Part shown: in pieces, positions 1 to 11,763 of the stretch | Numbering within the stretch: position 1 is the stretch's first letter | How the letters are laid out: each line of letters begins with the position of its first letter | Source of the DNA: Pycnopodia helianthoides | Taxonomy: Eukaryota; Echinodermata; Asteroidea; Forcipulatida; Asteriidae | Length of the DNA stretch: 64,000 bases | Assembly (NCBI GenBank): GCA_032158295.1 | Contig: CM063246.1 | Location: forward strand, 1,149,371-1,213,370 | Direction of reading: 5' to 3' | Made by a program: the position numbers and the translations under genes | The notes under the pieces: model-generated | Databases searched by the model: none | What the model saw: the letters and a program-made list of their open reading frames with translations, nothing else | Told to the model about the DNA's origin: nothing

Positions 1-278
1 AATGTATTGTAAGTGAACAATTTGGACACACAGTTTTTAAAATTTCCAGCAAATTTCGGACACCCTTTTACCAAATTCTGGCTAAAACCTTGCATCTACT
101 GTGCTACACTTTGGTTCACCCATACTAAGAGGGACATCACACTTTGCTTAGCAATTAACATTGAGGTGCACTTAAGATCAATCTTAACTCTTTGTGAAAT
201 TCGAGACCTGTTTGGTTAGAGACGGCTAAATTTGAGCACATAACCAATCCAATTTCTAACTGTTATCTACCTGGCTAG

Positions 279-3200
279 GTGTATGCGTGGCCCCTACTGC
301 AGACCCTGATGTCTGAGGTTGTCACCAAGGAGGAGTGGCAACGACTGTGGGATAATATCTTCTCCAATCATCCTGCCTTCTTGCTTCTCATCGTCGTAGC
401 TTACATCATCGGCTCTAGACAACCTCTACTTCAGTGCACAGACGTGGACGATTTCAAGGTACTGTTCATGGTCGACTTTGGGTTTTTTTGGTCTCAGTCT
501 CCCATTTAACACCTGTTTCAATTCTTCCCCCCAAAATTTGCAACACTCTGAAATCTCAACCCTGATTTGGATCTTTTACCGACCAAACTCTCTTTTTAGT
601 ACTTCTTCCACCACCGCAATGCTGTCCACGTCGGCGCAGTCATCAGTGAAGCGTATAGACTGTGGGAGGCCACTCCAGACGACATCCACCCCAAGAGAAT
701 GCTGGAGGACTTCAAGCCACTGACTAAAGGACAGTATCCAATCTTCAACAAGTACCCCAAGTTCATCGTCGACTATCAGGTAAGGTGTTTCTCTCATGTA
801 ATGAGGTTAGTTGTAAACTCTCTAACCCTACTAAAGCCCGGTTCATACTTCAAGCGAATGCGAATGCGAAGCAAATTTTGACGTCACAAATTTGCAACGA
901 ACAATTCGCATCAGTTGAAATGTGCTCAACTCCTGCGAAACATTCGCTTGAAGTATGAACCGGGCTTAACTTTTGAGGTTAGATGTAAATTTTCTTACTT
1001 TAGCTTTTTAGAAATGTTCCCCAGGGAAATTTTTCTGAAACCTGGGTCCAATTTCATGGCTCTGCTTACTGCTGAATTCTGCTGAAAAACTAGATCTCAG
1101 ACCGATTGAACAACCAGCTAGACTTTTTTGTACCTAGCGTTTAGTAACAGAAGAAACAAAAGGTACACCGGGCGACTGCAAGAGATAGCTTTTAAAAAAG
1201 GAGTAAAACAATTAATATTGATCTCATGACTCCAAAACCTGATGTTTGAAAACCGTAAAAAAAAACGTATTCTAAGCTATTTATAGCCTTGATATCAAGG
1301 CTGTGTAGACAAGTACTCTAGCTAAAACCATAGAGCAAGGATACTAAAACCTCAACCGCCCGAATGCCATACAACCCCAGTCCCCCGACTGACTCTAAAA
1401 AAAATAGCACACCGCACTCTCACCATGCACACACACAGCACCTGTACACAGCCCCACACACACACCGCTATTGTCCACACACCGCTATCGCCCACAATCC
1501 TAGCCCGTGAGCCGTCAGGCTCACAGCCTTGACGATCTTGTACACTTCCGGGTCTTATGTGTTTCATTGTTTTTCTTCGCAAATCCGTGGAAAATGGGGG
1601 GGTGAGTGGATATGCAAAGAGCGCACTTATTACCATAACCGCAAGACCCGGAAGTGTACAAGATCGTCAAGGCTGTGAGCCTAACGGCTCACGCGCTAGG
1701 ATTGTGGGCGATAGCGGTGTGTGGACAATAGCGGTGTGTGTGGGGGACTGTGGAAACGAGCGTTTGTGTGCTTCCTTGGGTGAGAGCGTGGTGTGCTGTT
1801 TAAAGACAGTCGGGGGGACCTGAACAGGAGTTGCATTGCACTCGGGCATCGCATTCGTGCGGCTGTGGTTATGCACATTTTTAGCTTTATAGTAAGCAAA
1901 CACAGCCTTGCAATCAAGGCTAAGCTATTTACAAAGTGCAGATTTTGTGAATCTTTTTGGTGAATCATTGTTTTATTCTTCGTCAACAGGCTCAAGAGCG
2001 TGAGCGCATCAGACAAGATGAGCTAGAGTACCTCCACCAGCGCCAGGCGGCGGCAGAGCTGCAACGAGAGCTCAATAAGAGACACGGCGAGGAGACGGCG
2101 TGGTACCGTCAGCAGAAGCTGCTGAAGGACGCCGAGGAGCAGCGAAGGTCTGCCCTCGCTGACGAGGAACAGCGACTCGTTGACCAACGTATCAGGTGAG
2201 GGTGATGGTTGGTGTTATGATATGTTCATTTAAACAGATTGATGAACAAAAGGAGTAAAGTAAAATATACATGTACATGTTTTTTCAAAATGGCTATTTT
2301 CAGAATATAAATTACAGCGTAGTGTTTCACGTCAGACTAAATTCCTGCTGTTGTGCAGATCCTTAAAACCAATATGTCCTTCCTGGTTTTCCTGCTTTGC
2401 TGGCATCACTGACAATGTAGGCCTCCTTTGTACTTGTGTTTTTATTGTTCCTTTACTTCAGTGGTTTTAATTTGTTGGTCGTCACCCTAGAATTTTTAGG
2501 ATGGTTGTAAATATCTCTGTCACTGTGTAATTTGTCCCGTTTATCTTTTTATGGTTCTTCCTGGGTTGTTTTTTTTTGGGGGGGGGGGTTTCAAATTTAT
2601 TTCCATTTGTGTTTTATTGTAAGATGCACACTGGAAAACAATTTTCATGTTTTTTAAAGTGACGTATATATTGAATTGAATTGAATTGAATTGAATTGAA
2701 TTGGATTGAAAGTGATTGAATTGATTTGAATTGAATTGGATTGAAAGTGAATTGAATTAATTTGAATTGAATTGAATTGAATATGTCCTATAGCCTACAT
2801 TGTTTTGTCTGATCATTTTGTAACCAAATTGACACCCAAACTCAGAACCGAAACCCAAGAAGTCTACCATAATCAGGTTAATCTTCATAATATCATAATT
2901 TGTTTGAGCTTTGCTTGTGTTTACTATTTCCAACTTTGTTGTACATCCTTTAAGTATTGTTTATGTCTGGTGTGACTTATAGAATTGTGAAGATGAAATA
3001 GTTGTGAATGAATTGATATTATTCAACTACATTTCAAGATGTATATGTCTTATATTGAGTGAGTTGACCCGTCATTCATAAATTCATCTATTCCTTATTT
3101 AAATCCATTTAACTGCATGGGTTGTGAATGGTGGCACAGCTATGCACTGGACAAACTGTTTACATCTATGTACATGTACTGTGTAGATACATTGTAGGCT

Positions 3201-6200
3201 GATAACCGTTCAAAAACCAAAGTGGATAATATTGATTGATCAAACAGTAGGAGGGGGTTCTTCTGTTCTTGAACTCCTCAATTCTAACCCCTGATCTAGG
3301 TTACAAGCCATGAAGCGAGAGCTGAGGATCCGAGAGCTACAGCTCCTAGACGGAACCAAGAGGAAGTTCATGTACCATCAGCAGATGCAGAAAGAGGCAG
3401 ACCTTGGAAGGCTGGATGACGAGATCTCTAGAAAGGTTTGTGGCTAGTGAAACTTCTTCTTTCACTCGGGTCTTTCCTCAATCCCCCTAAAGTTCAAGGC
3501 TAGGCCCCCACTCACTTTTCCAATTTTTTTTGTGTTAAAGTCAAACGCATAAGGCAGCATGCTTCCGAGCAACAGTAATTCAGTGTACTAATGTTGTTTC
3601 TGACTTGCATGATTTGTCCTTGTATTTATTATTATTGTCGCAGTTTTTCCAATGCCTGCAACATTTTGTAAAGTACCTGAAACCGCCCAAAAGTGTTTTT
3701 GAAATGTGGATGGACATGAAGGCTTATACCGAAATTAAATTGAGTTGATAAGTATTATTTATTTTTTACTAACATTAAAAAAATTGACAGACAAGGCAGG
3801 TAACTTTATTGCTCATTTGTTATGGAAGTTTGAGTGTCATTTAAAGTAATAAACCACTAGGGAAACAGGAAAAATTTGGGATTGAACAATGACAAATTTA
3901 CTAGAGCGGGACTTGAACCTGACTGAACTGAGCCTACGGTTTTATGGCTTCAGATTGGCACCCCGGACGAAGATATTGACAAAATAGAGCGAGACCGCCA
4001 ACATAGGGCTAGTTAGCTCAGTTGGTAGAGCACCTTCATGTTAATCTGGAGGTCGTTGGTTCAAATCCCACTCTAGTTAATTTTACTTTGTTCTACCCAA
4101 GATTATGAGTAAATTTTAGCTGATTTTTGTTTTGTATTCATTGCAGAGTCTACTACGAGAGCAGGAAACCAAAGCGGCTATCGATGATGTGGAGATAAGA
4201 AGAATGGAACTTCAGGCTCAGAAACAGCGCCTTGAACAGGTCAGTTCCATCGGATATCAGATAAATAATACAATTACAAACGGTTGATTTGATTCGATTT
4301 GGTAAACAGGGCCCAATCTCATAGAGATGGTTCGGGTGTCATGGCCAAACAGGTTTAGAGCATCGGATTCAAGTTCTGGTGGTTAAGTCATCAGGGTGTG
4401 AGTTCGAATCCCGGTCATGACACTTGTGTCTTTGAGCAAGACGCTTTACTATAATTGCTTCTCTTCACCCAGGGGTATGAATGGGTACCTGCGAGGGTAG
4501 AGGTTCATATTGTGTTTGAAAAAGCCTTCAGAGCGCCACAGCAGCTAAGGGCTGTATACTCCCCAGGGAGCTGAGAAAGATTACAGGAATGCTATTGGCC
4601 CAATGACCAGGGCACTAGTGTAAAGCACGTTGATACGCTATTGTAAACTGTGCTATATAAGAACTACATGTAGTTATTTATTTATTTATTTATTTATTTA
4701 AGCACAAAAAGTAGATAAGCAAAATATGATAATGCTTACCAGAATAAGGTTACCAGCCAAACTACCATACCACATGTACCATTTGTGACTGGTATCGCAT
4801 TTGATGTTGCTGAGCAGAAAATCATTGAGCAATAATTGCTGCTTAAGCAGCTCTATGAAGTTGGGCCCAGGTTAGACCAACAGGGCCCAATTTCACAGAG
4901 CTGCTTCAGCAGATAATATTGCTTATCAATTGTCTGCTAAGCAGAAATGAGCAGGATACCAGTCACAAATTGTACATGTGACATGGCAGTTTGGCTGGTA
5001 ACCTTATTCTGGTAAGCATATTTTTGTTGTGCTTAGCTACTTTTTGTGCTTAAGCAGCTCTATGAAATTGGGCCCAGGTCATGAGCAAGAAAGTGGAAAC
5101 ACAAATTACTGGCCTCGGGCCTGCGGTCCAGTGTAAATTTCAAGCTCTGTTGCCATAGGTCATTTTGGTTGGTAAGCAATTTGCAACAGCTAATTTTATT
5201 TTTTCTTGCTCAGTATTTTCCTGAGGTTTTCAGGTGGTGATTTCCAGAGTCGAGCATCTTTGCCCAATTATGATCAAAAATCATTATTTTAATTTTTTTA
5301 TCCATTATAGGATCTGGCAAAGAGTTCTGCGTATACAACATACCAGCAGAGAGCCGATGCAGACGCTCACAGAAGCCAAGCCGAGCTGGAGGAGAGAGTC
5401 AAGGGTAGAGCTTGGGAGAATGACCAAGACCAACAACATTCAACCAGGAAGGTATGCAATAAGGCACAATGGTGGTCAATGACGTCATCTGCAATCCATC
5501 TATATAAGATTTACTTGTTATTATTTATCAAACCTGTGGATTTTTATTAATGAGTCTGTGTATTTTATAAACCTATGAAATATAACTTTCTATTTTATCG
5601 GGAATGTTCATTTCCAGACAAAGAGGCTATTGTTATCTTAATTTCAGGATTTTTCATTATTCGTCAAATCTCATCAAATATATGTGTCTTGTATTTCATC
5701 TACATGACTACCTATATTTTTGCTCAATTGTATTTTTTTTCCCCAGAGTAATAGTCTTTTGAATGCTTCATTTATATTGCAAGCATGTCATATAAGTATT
5801 ACCCTGAGACTTGTGAGGCTACCGACCATGTGTTGTGTTTCTAAACCAAAATAAATCAATACATAAATAAATACACTACGTAGCTGTGGGTTTTCCGTTG
5901 TTTCATCATCGCTTTCCCTCTAAATAAGATGGCAGCATGAAGACGTCAATGCATAAGCTCCAGTATCAGTTTTTTTTTTTTAACCACTCATGGAAGTTTT
6001 GTTTGTTCTTTTTTAAAATCTTGTTTTCGATGCTCAGCAAATCCAGAATAATATTGCCAAGGCTGAGCAGCTGAGTGGAGGATTGGAGGTACGGAGAGAA
6101 GGTGAACACCAACGGAGAATGGACAACCTGGAACAACAACTCAGGAACTCTGAGGTAAGAATTCACACAAGTACGGGGAGCGTTTTGGTGGCTGTAACCA

Positions 6201-9200
6201 ATCACTGTTTCGGGTCATTGGCCAGTGATTAACCAATGGCCAACTCAACCGAAGCAGTCATCGGTTTACAACCCCGAGAAACGCACCCTAGGGGTACCAA
6301 CTTCAACCTCACTGTCTTATTACATAAACCAACCCGAATAGACCAAAGGGGGAGGACCTAGTTCTTCTTCCTAACACTCATTATGCTTCATCACTGTTCC
6401 TTGTAGAGGAGGATTTTTTCTCCCTCATTAATCTGTCGTATTTTGGCTCTTGTTAAAACCAGCTTTCAAGACTCCATGAGGAGAATGTGAAATTGGAGCA
6501 AGACGTTCAGTCAGTGATGAGAAGAATTGCAGGCAGGAAGGTACATACTTTATTATTTATTTATTTCTATTTGTTTGTTGTTTATTTACTTATTATTTAC
6601 TTTTGCTTTGCTTTTGTGTGAACTGTATTTTCTTGGTTTGTTGACTTTTCCCAAAAGAGGAGGCTTGTACACAAAGCTCTGCTTTTTTCCAAAATCTTCT
6701 CCTCATCTTTGCCGCCCTTTTGTTCTCGGTCACTTTTCTCTTGTATATGCGTTTTCATTATTGTGCAGGTCCGCCAATAAGTGTTTTAGTGTTTTACTCC
6801 AACTAGCCTATTCGCCGTTTGCACGGTCGGCCATTTGCATGTAGAGCCTCGAATTGGGGTCAGCAGTGAATAGAAGCATTACATAACTCTGTGTTGTCAC
6901 GGTAATGTAAGGACACTTTCATCCAAACAGATACATAAATACAATACAAATGAGGCATGAAGTCGAGGCTCTGCACGCACATGGCCGATCCGTGCAAGTA
7001 GCGAATATGTACCTTGATGTGAAATAAAGTTAATTGAATTGATTTTATATTTCTAAATAACAATTTATTCTATTTTTTGGGGGGGGGATATATTATTAAT
7101 TTTTTTATAGCTTTAAGTTGAACATTACAAATAATTTGATAAGTTCTAATAATATTGCTGTATTAGAATTACAGCTGGTAGTTTGTACGAAAGATATAAT
7201 TGAGTTTAGTTTTCTTTGATTTGTGTGTTCCTGCAGTTGGACGAGGCTACTGAGAGAAATAAAGACTTCCTCAGACAGAGGGACTTTTCCAAGCCCAAAG
7301 GTAATTATGTTTTTAAAAACTTGGTCCGTTTATTTTCCTTCTTAACCCCCCACACGGAAAAACAAAAGAGTAGAGGTATCCTTGAACATTTGTAGCCATT
7401 GCTGTATACAATTTTATTGAAGGCATAAACTACCCTTAATTTGTTGTATTAACTCTTTCCTGCATGGGTCGGTCGCTAGCGACCCGCATAAATCCCTGCA
7501 GAAAAATAGTTGTTAGACAAAAAATACAGATTCCATGGGCAAAAGGTTTTCCGAATGGGAAAGAGGACTCTTGTTTGTTTTTTGGGGGGTCGCAATTCGC
7601 AAAAAATCAAGTAAACAATTAATGTGTCCATATGATCAATTTATCACTAAAATAAATGGTGCATGAAAGGGTAAAGAGGCTGACATGTTAATCTGGAGGT
7701 CCCAGGTTCAAGTCCTGATCTTGTCAATGTTTCAACCTCAAACTATTTGGTAACTTGTCCTTGACTTTTAAGCAAGGTGCACTGATGTAACCTAAATCTA
7801 TTTCTCACTGTATACTGCTTCAGCAGATTCACAAGTGGGTGGGACGGCCAACCTTAATAATAGTTCAGCAGGGCTGAGAGGTCAAGCTTTGAATGATCTG
7901 AGCAGTTCAGAAGATGATGAGGTGCCGAGTAAGTATCCAGGGGCCCTCTCCACCAAAAAGTGATTACTGTCGTGTAAAATACAAAGAGTACAAGATAAGT
8001 TACCTTCCTTCTCTGGAAGCCCAATGACCCTCGTTGGAGAGATCATCCCAACGTGACTTTGAAATCATCCGACAAGGCTGACACTGGTCTAAGCGGTCCA
8101 TCTCTCTCTAACAATGTGCTTGATAGAGACAGATGGGCACAGCTCGTCAAGTCATCACAGTAGTGAATAAACAAATGAATGAGCAAGGAAATTTGGCCAT
8201 TAGTTTGAGTAAGGAGTCTTCAATGTATATTCGGTTTGCGGTGTAGTTTTTGTTCTTTAGAGAACTTGTCTTGCTATTTGTTCTACTACCGCGGAGTAGA
8301 TTTTCGGAATTCGGGAGACTTCTCAGTTCTGAAAAGAACTGTCCTGCTTATTAACTACTACCTAGGCGGGAGGTAGGAAATCGGCCTGGACTACTACTTT
8401 AGCTTTGTGGATCGGGGGGACTTCTTCGTAATTAACTGCACTGCTGCGGAGTGAGTTCTTAAAATCTACACAGCAAAGTAGACATTTATACACATGGTTA
8501 CCGCAAACCGAATTTATATTGATACCTCACCATGCAATGCCTCAAAAAACCATATGCAAAGAGTACAAGATAATTTACCGTAGTTCTCTGGAAGCCTGAT
8601 GCCCCTCGCTGGAGAGGTCATCCCAACCTGACCTTAAAGTTCTCATCGAGGCTGACACTGGTCTAAGCGGTCCATCTCTCTCTAACACTATGCTTGATAG
8701 AGACAGATGGGCACAACTCGTCAAGTCATCACGGTAGTGAATAAACAAATGAATGACACGCACTCTGCGCTCGACATCCTCTGGTGTGGTATCTTTACAG
8801 CAGCCACTTGGAAAAACTAAATACTATGGCGATCGATCTGCTGATACCTTTGAACATTTTGAAACTTCTTTGAAAACCCAACTTTTTAAGAATCACTTTT
8901 TTATCACTTAATGTTTTTTATTGTTATTGTCATTATTAATAATAAATTTATCTGTATTTCTTAATAACTTTTTTATTTTTTTTATTTTACAGATATTGCT
9001 TTGTGATGTCTATGTGACATGGAAAGCGTTTTTTAATTAATAAATATTATTATAATTATTATGAGCAAGGATATTTGGCCATTAATTTGAGTAAGGAGTC
9101 TTTTATAAAGAGGTTTCATGCCATACAGAAGCTGTGCCTGTTCATAAACTCATGAGGCATTGTTTTTTTTCACTTTCCCAGTTTCTCTGGATCGAGGCCG

Positions 9201-9333
9201 AGACACCTTTGAGCAAAGGGAGAAGAATCTGATGAGGAAGGTACAGGAGCTACGGAAGAGGATCGCCACGGAAACAAGACAGCAACACCCTCCTCCGAGT
9301 TTTGACGTGGATGACGAAAGCGATCAAGAGTAA
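279..9333 (+). CDS. TBC1D31: TBC1D31 (WDR67), 3' part, 11 exons to the stop codon
   Basis: Eleven exons join in frame: 279-458, 600-779, 1990-2195, 3300-3435, 4147-4239, 5311-5451, 6038-6154, 6463-6540, 7237-7300, 7824-7928 and 9182-9333 (TAA 9331-9333). They total 1452 nt, 483 codons plus stop. Every junction is AG/GT with matching phase. The first two exons encode the end of the TBC (Rab-GAP-like) domain, with motifs like human TBC1D31: YAWPLLQTLMSEV, DNIFSNHPAFLL, FFHHRN, LTKGQYPIFNKYPKFIVDYQ. Exons 3-9 encode a long charged coiled coil beginning QERERIRQDELEYL. The last exon ends in an acidic tail after a conserved ISLDRGRD-like segment. In vertebrates TBC1D31 is a centriolar-satellite/ciliary-base protein with N-terminal WD40 repeats; those and most of the TBC domain lie upstream of the window. 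Exon 10 has tandem acceptors (see findings). Identity rests on remembered human TBC1D31 similarity and is strong; no frameshift was seen. Confidence 0.93.
834..968. mobile_element. Hairpin MITE, about 135 bp
   Basis: Ends are inverted: AAGCCCGGTTCATACTTCAA on the left and TTGAAGTATGAACCGGGCTT on the right, with an inner TGACGTCA. A related diverged copy lies at 32736-32899 in AARS1 intron 3. Confidence 0.8.
1284..1921. mobile_element. Foldback element, copy 1
   Basis: About 640 bp. The left end is TAGCCTTGATATCAAGGCT, containing a perfect 18-bp palindrome; the right end is CAATCAAGGCTA. Two long inverted arms flank a short loop at about 1557-1640; for example, CACTTCCGGGTCTT near 1545 pairs with AAGACCCGGAAGTG at 1641. 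Flanks repeat AGCTATTTA on both sides, a likely target-site duplication. It lies in TBC1D31 intron 2 of this window. Confidence 0.8.
2674..2782. repeat. TTGAA pentanucleotide microsatellite
   Basis: Runs of GAATT/TTGAA, interrupted by GGATTGAAAGTG, in a TBC1D31 intron. Confidence 0.85.
3883..4103. mobile_element. tRNA-like SINE with inverted tRNA-half ends
   Basis: The right end has an A box (TAGCTCAGTTGGTAGAGC) and a B box (GGTTCAAATCC). The left end carries the complement of the B-box half (GCGGGACTTGAACC), so the ends are inverted. The core (ATATTGACAAAATAG) is shared with the 9424, 19090 and 22205 copies. Confidence 0.65.
4327..4702 (+). mobile_element. tRNA-Leu-like SINE, full-length copy
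   Basis: It starts GTGTCATGGCCAAACAGG with a long variable arm and B box GAGTTCGAATCCCGGTC. The body ends in CTATATAAGAACTACATG and an ATTT repeat tail. A reverse copy lies at 46838-47187; shorter copies are near 13535, 19535, 24800 and 41970. Confidence 0.75.
4699..5077. mobile_element. Two copies of a GGGCCCAATTTCA inverted-repeat MITE
   Basis: 4881-5077 is complete, with ends CAGGGCCCAATTTCACAGAG and CTCTATGAAATTGGGCCC; 4699-4868 is a partial copy of the other orientation. Another copy is at 44703-44898. Confidence 0.75.
7450..7675. mobile_element. Short inverted-repeat element with a GGTCGCTAGCGACC palindrome
   Basis: The left end AACTCTTTCCTGCATG and the right end TGCATGAAAGGGTAAA are imperfect inverted repeats. 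A perfect 14-bp palindrome lies near the left end. Confidence 0.5.
7990..8225. repeat. Dispersed repeat, copy A of a local duplication
   Basis: It shares long runs with 8555-8757 plus 9061-9105 (for example GCTGACACTGGTCTAAGCGG and GATAGAGACAGATGGGCAC). A MITE (8221-8521) separates the two copies. Confidence 0.75.
8221..8521. mobile_element. MITE with TATTCGGTTTGCGGT ends, copy 1
   Basis: Inverted ends CAATGTATATTCGGTTTGCGG and CCGCAAACCGAATTTATATTG. Internal motifs TTCTTTAGAGAAC and GAACTGTCCTGCTTATTAAC are shared with 36598-36801 and 40011-40202. Confidence 0.75.
8555..9105. repeat. Dispersed repeat, copy B, interrupted by a retrotransposon
   Basis: Similar to 7990-8225, but split by about 306 bp (8755-9060). 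Homology resumes at GAGCAAGGATATTTGGCC. Confidence 0.7.
8755..9060 (+). mobile_element. 5'-truncated CR1/L2-like non-LTR retrotransposon tail
   Basis: It encodes the typical reverse-transcriptase C-terminal end: YGDRSADTFEHF then SLKTQLFKNHFF and a stop. A 3' UTR and a short AATAAATATTATTATAATT tail follow. It is flanked by ATGA on both sides. The usual motif between YGDRS and the last helix is missing, so the copy has an internal deletion. Confidence 0.7.
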
Positions 9334-9423
9334 TGGGCAAGATATTTATCTGCTGTTGTGAGGTTTCAAAATGCATTGATTTTCAGTATCTCCTTGGATT
9401 ATTATGTCTAAAATAATTTTTGG

Positions 9424-9640
9424 GTTGAACAAAGCAAAATTGACTCGAGCGGGACTTGAACCGGAGACCTCGGGATTAATGTGCTGGCACTCCAACTGGG
9501 CTACCTAGCCCTAATGTTGGCGGTCTCCCTATTTTGTCAACATCTTTGTTCGGGGGTGCCAGTCAGAAGCCATTCAACCTGTAACTGCCATGTAGCCAGG
9601 GATCACACCCAAGTTTACAATACAACCTGAGAAGCGGCAG
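9424..9640 (-). mobile_element. tRNA-like SINE, reverse copy
   Basis: Reverse B box GGGACTTGAACCGG and reverse A-box region, then the family body (TATTTTGTCAACATCTTTG, GGATCACACCCAAGT). Confidence 0.7.
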
Positions 9641-10043
9641 GAGAGGGATCATCTGAAGGGGACACAACTTTTTTTTCGTCAAATATTTAACAATAAACCA
9701 CAAGGGAAATTGAGTGACTGGGAACAGGCTTCTGGGAACGGTATCCTCAGTGCAAGAGATGTGGATCGAAGAACTGAAGAACGTACAGCAATCTTTTTTT
9801 TCAACAGGCAGGCATAAAAAGAAGTCTGAATTCAGATAAAGTTTTGAAATTTCTCATCCCTGTTTTACTGTAACCTTCAGCTGCCAATATTTTGTATAGT
9901 CAACATGAAATATGTTAGTTTGTTTTGTTATTAATTGTTAAAGACACCGCGTGCCTGTGAACGGAACCGCAAATTTAAGTATGCAGAAATTTATGGTTTT
10001 TCCCCATATTGGATTTAAACAAAAATCTAAACTGACTGTGGAG

Positions 10044-10388
10044 TTAAAGGCAGGGTACACTTTTGGTAATTGTCAAAGATCGGTATCCTCATCGGTGTAT
10101 CCCAACATATGCATAAAATCACAAACCTGTAAAAACTTGGGCTCAATTGGTCATCGAAATTGCAAAAAAATCGTTACAAAAAAACACCCTTGTTGCATAG
10201 AATTGTGTGCTTTCAGATGCCTGAGATTGGAGTGAAAAATTACCTCTTTCTCTAAAACTACATTACATCAAAGGAGGTCGTTTCTAATAATGTTTTATAA
10301 AATCAACAGCTCTCCGGTGCTCTTCACCAAGTAAGTTCTTATGTTCATTAGCTTGTGGAGTAATTACCAAAAGTACACCCTGCCATCA
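10044..10388. mobile_element. TTAA MITE (family 1)
   Basis: Ends TTAAAGGCAGGGTACACTTT and AAAAGTACACCCTGCCATCA, with internal CATATGCATAAAATCACAAA. Confidence 0.8.
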
Positions 10389-10480
10389 AACATTGACAAG
10401 TTGATATATATATTTAGGAATGTACATAATGTATATATATTATAGTTAAATGTGTGAGTGACAATTAATAAACAGTCATG

Positions 10481-10486
10481 AATAAA
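10481..10486 (+). terminator. Candidate poly(A) signal for TBC1D31
   Basis: AATAAA lies about 1.15 kb after the TBC1D31 stop. The intervening 3' region contains a SINE-like repeat and a TTAA MITE, so the true cleavage site could be earlier. Only the hexamer is seen. Confidence 0.25.
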
Positions 10487-11763
10487 ACACTGACAATAAC
10501 TAGTCAACTTAGATATTTATTTAAAATTGGAGTGTTCCGTAAAACAAATATACAACTTTTTACTTATTACAGATATCCGTAAAATGTCCCCAAAAATTTA
10601 CAAAATGACAGCATGTCTACCTTTTAATCCTGATGTTGAAGAAGACGACAACAAACGTACAAACTTTCAGGTTAAATTTGAAACCTACTTGAGTGAAGTT
10701 CACTAGATTTAGTTTTCGATCAGGGCCCATTTTCGTGACTCTTCTTACTCTATTAAGCAAAAGTAAGCTTTGTCGAAAGCATCTTAACAAGGCATCGATG
10801 AAAATGATCCCAAACTTATGATGTGACATCAAAACACTCCTTGTAGATGCTTTTTCTTGGAGAATGAATGTCGGGTTAAAGAATAAGAGCAACCACACAT
10901 TATTCAAACATTAATTTGCCCCCAAAAAAGAACATGGAACTTGACTTTATGACAACATGCTCTACTTTGGTTGAACATGGATATTAACAAAAGTAAGATT
11001 GATATATGGACATGTCATTCTACTGATTGAGCTCTAGTTTGGGAAATATTATGCCATTTGACTTGGAAATTAACACAGGAACGTATCCAAATTAAGCTGT
11101 ATTTATTCAGGGAGCATCTCAACAGTCGTAACGGTAGGAATGTTCTCATTGGGATTGGTTCTGTAATCCAGCAGGTGTACATGGACCAGTCTAATGGACT
11201 GCCGGAATTTCTCATTGGAATATTCAAAATGCCAATGCGCGTACTATCTAGTGTAGGAATGTTCCTGTAGTTTGGTAAAATGTCGCGTCACAGCAAAACG
11301 TTCTGGTGGTCCTCTTGTTTACCGGCGTATGCCTACGGGAATGTTCCTTCGTGCCTTGCATTTGGCCAGCGGACCACTGTTAAGGGAGAACCGCTGGATA
11401 AATTGACATTTATCTGGCTTTCATGTTGACTTTAAGCGGAATCTTGTGGCTATATAGTGACACCTTACACTAATGACATACACGGCTTCTGTCTGCCAAT
11501 GGTCTGCCATTTGGGGAGTCACATTGCATGTAAAGAGATGTTGCGCATCAAGAACTGCATGTGCTCGTCTTCCACTGCATGAGCGTGTCTATAACTGCTC
11601 TATGTGCGCGTCTACAGCTGCTAAAATGCGAACTGCACAGCAGAATGGAGGGAATGCCACTCCCAAAATAGCGTAACTCAGATTATCATGTGTGGTGACG
11701 TCAGGTGAATTGGGTCAAAAAGGTTGCTATGACTTCGGAGGCCTGTGCTGACTACTGGGAGGT

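Noticed and set aside
4005..4081. tRNA genes at this and similar A-box/B-box sites
   Set aside because: Cloverleaf pairing is poor and the same heads recur with shared SINE bodies at several places.
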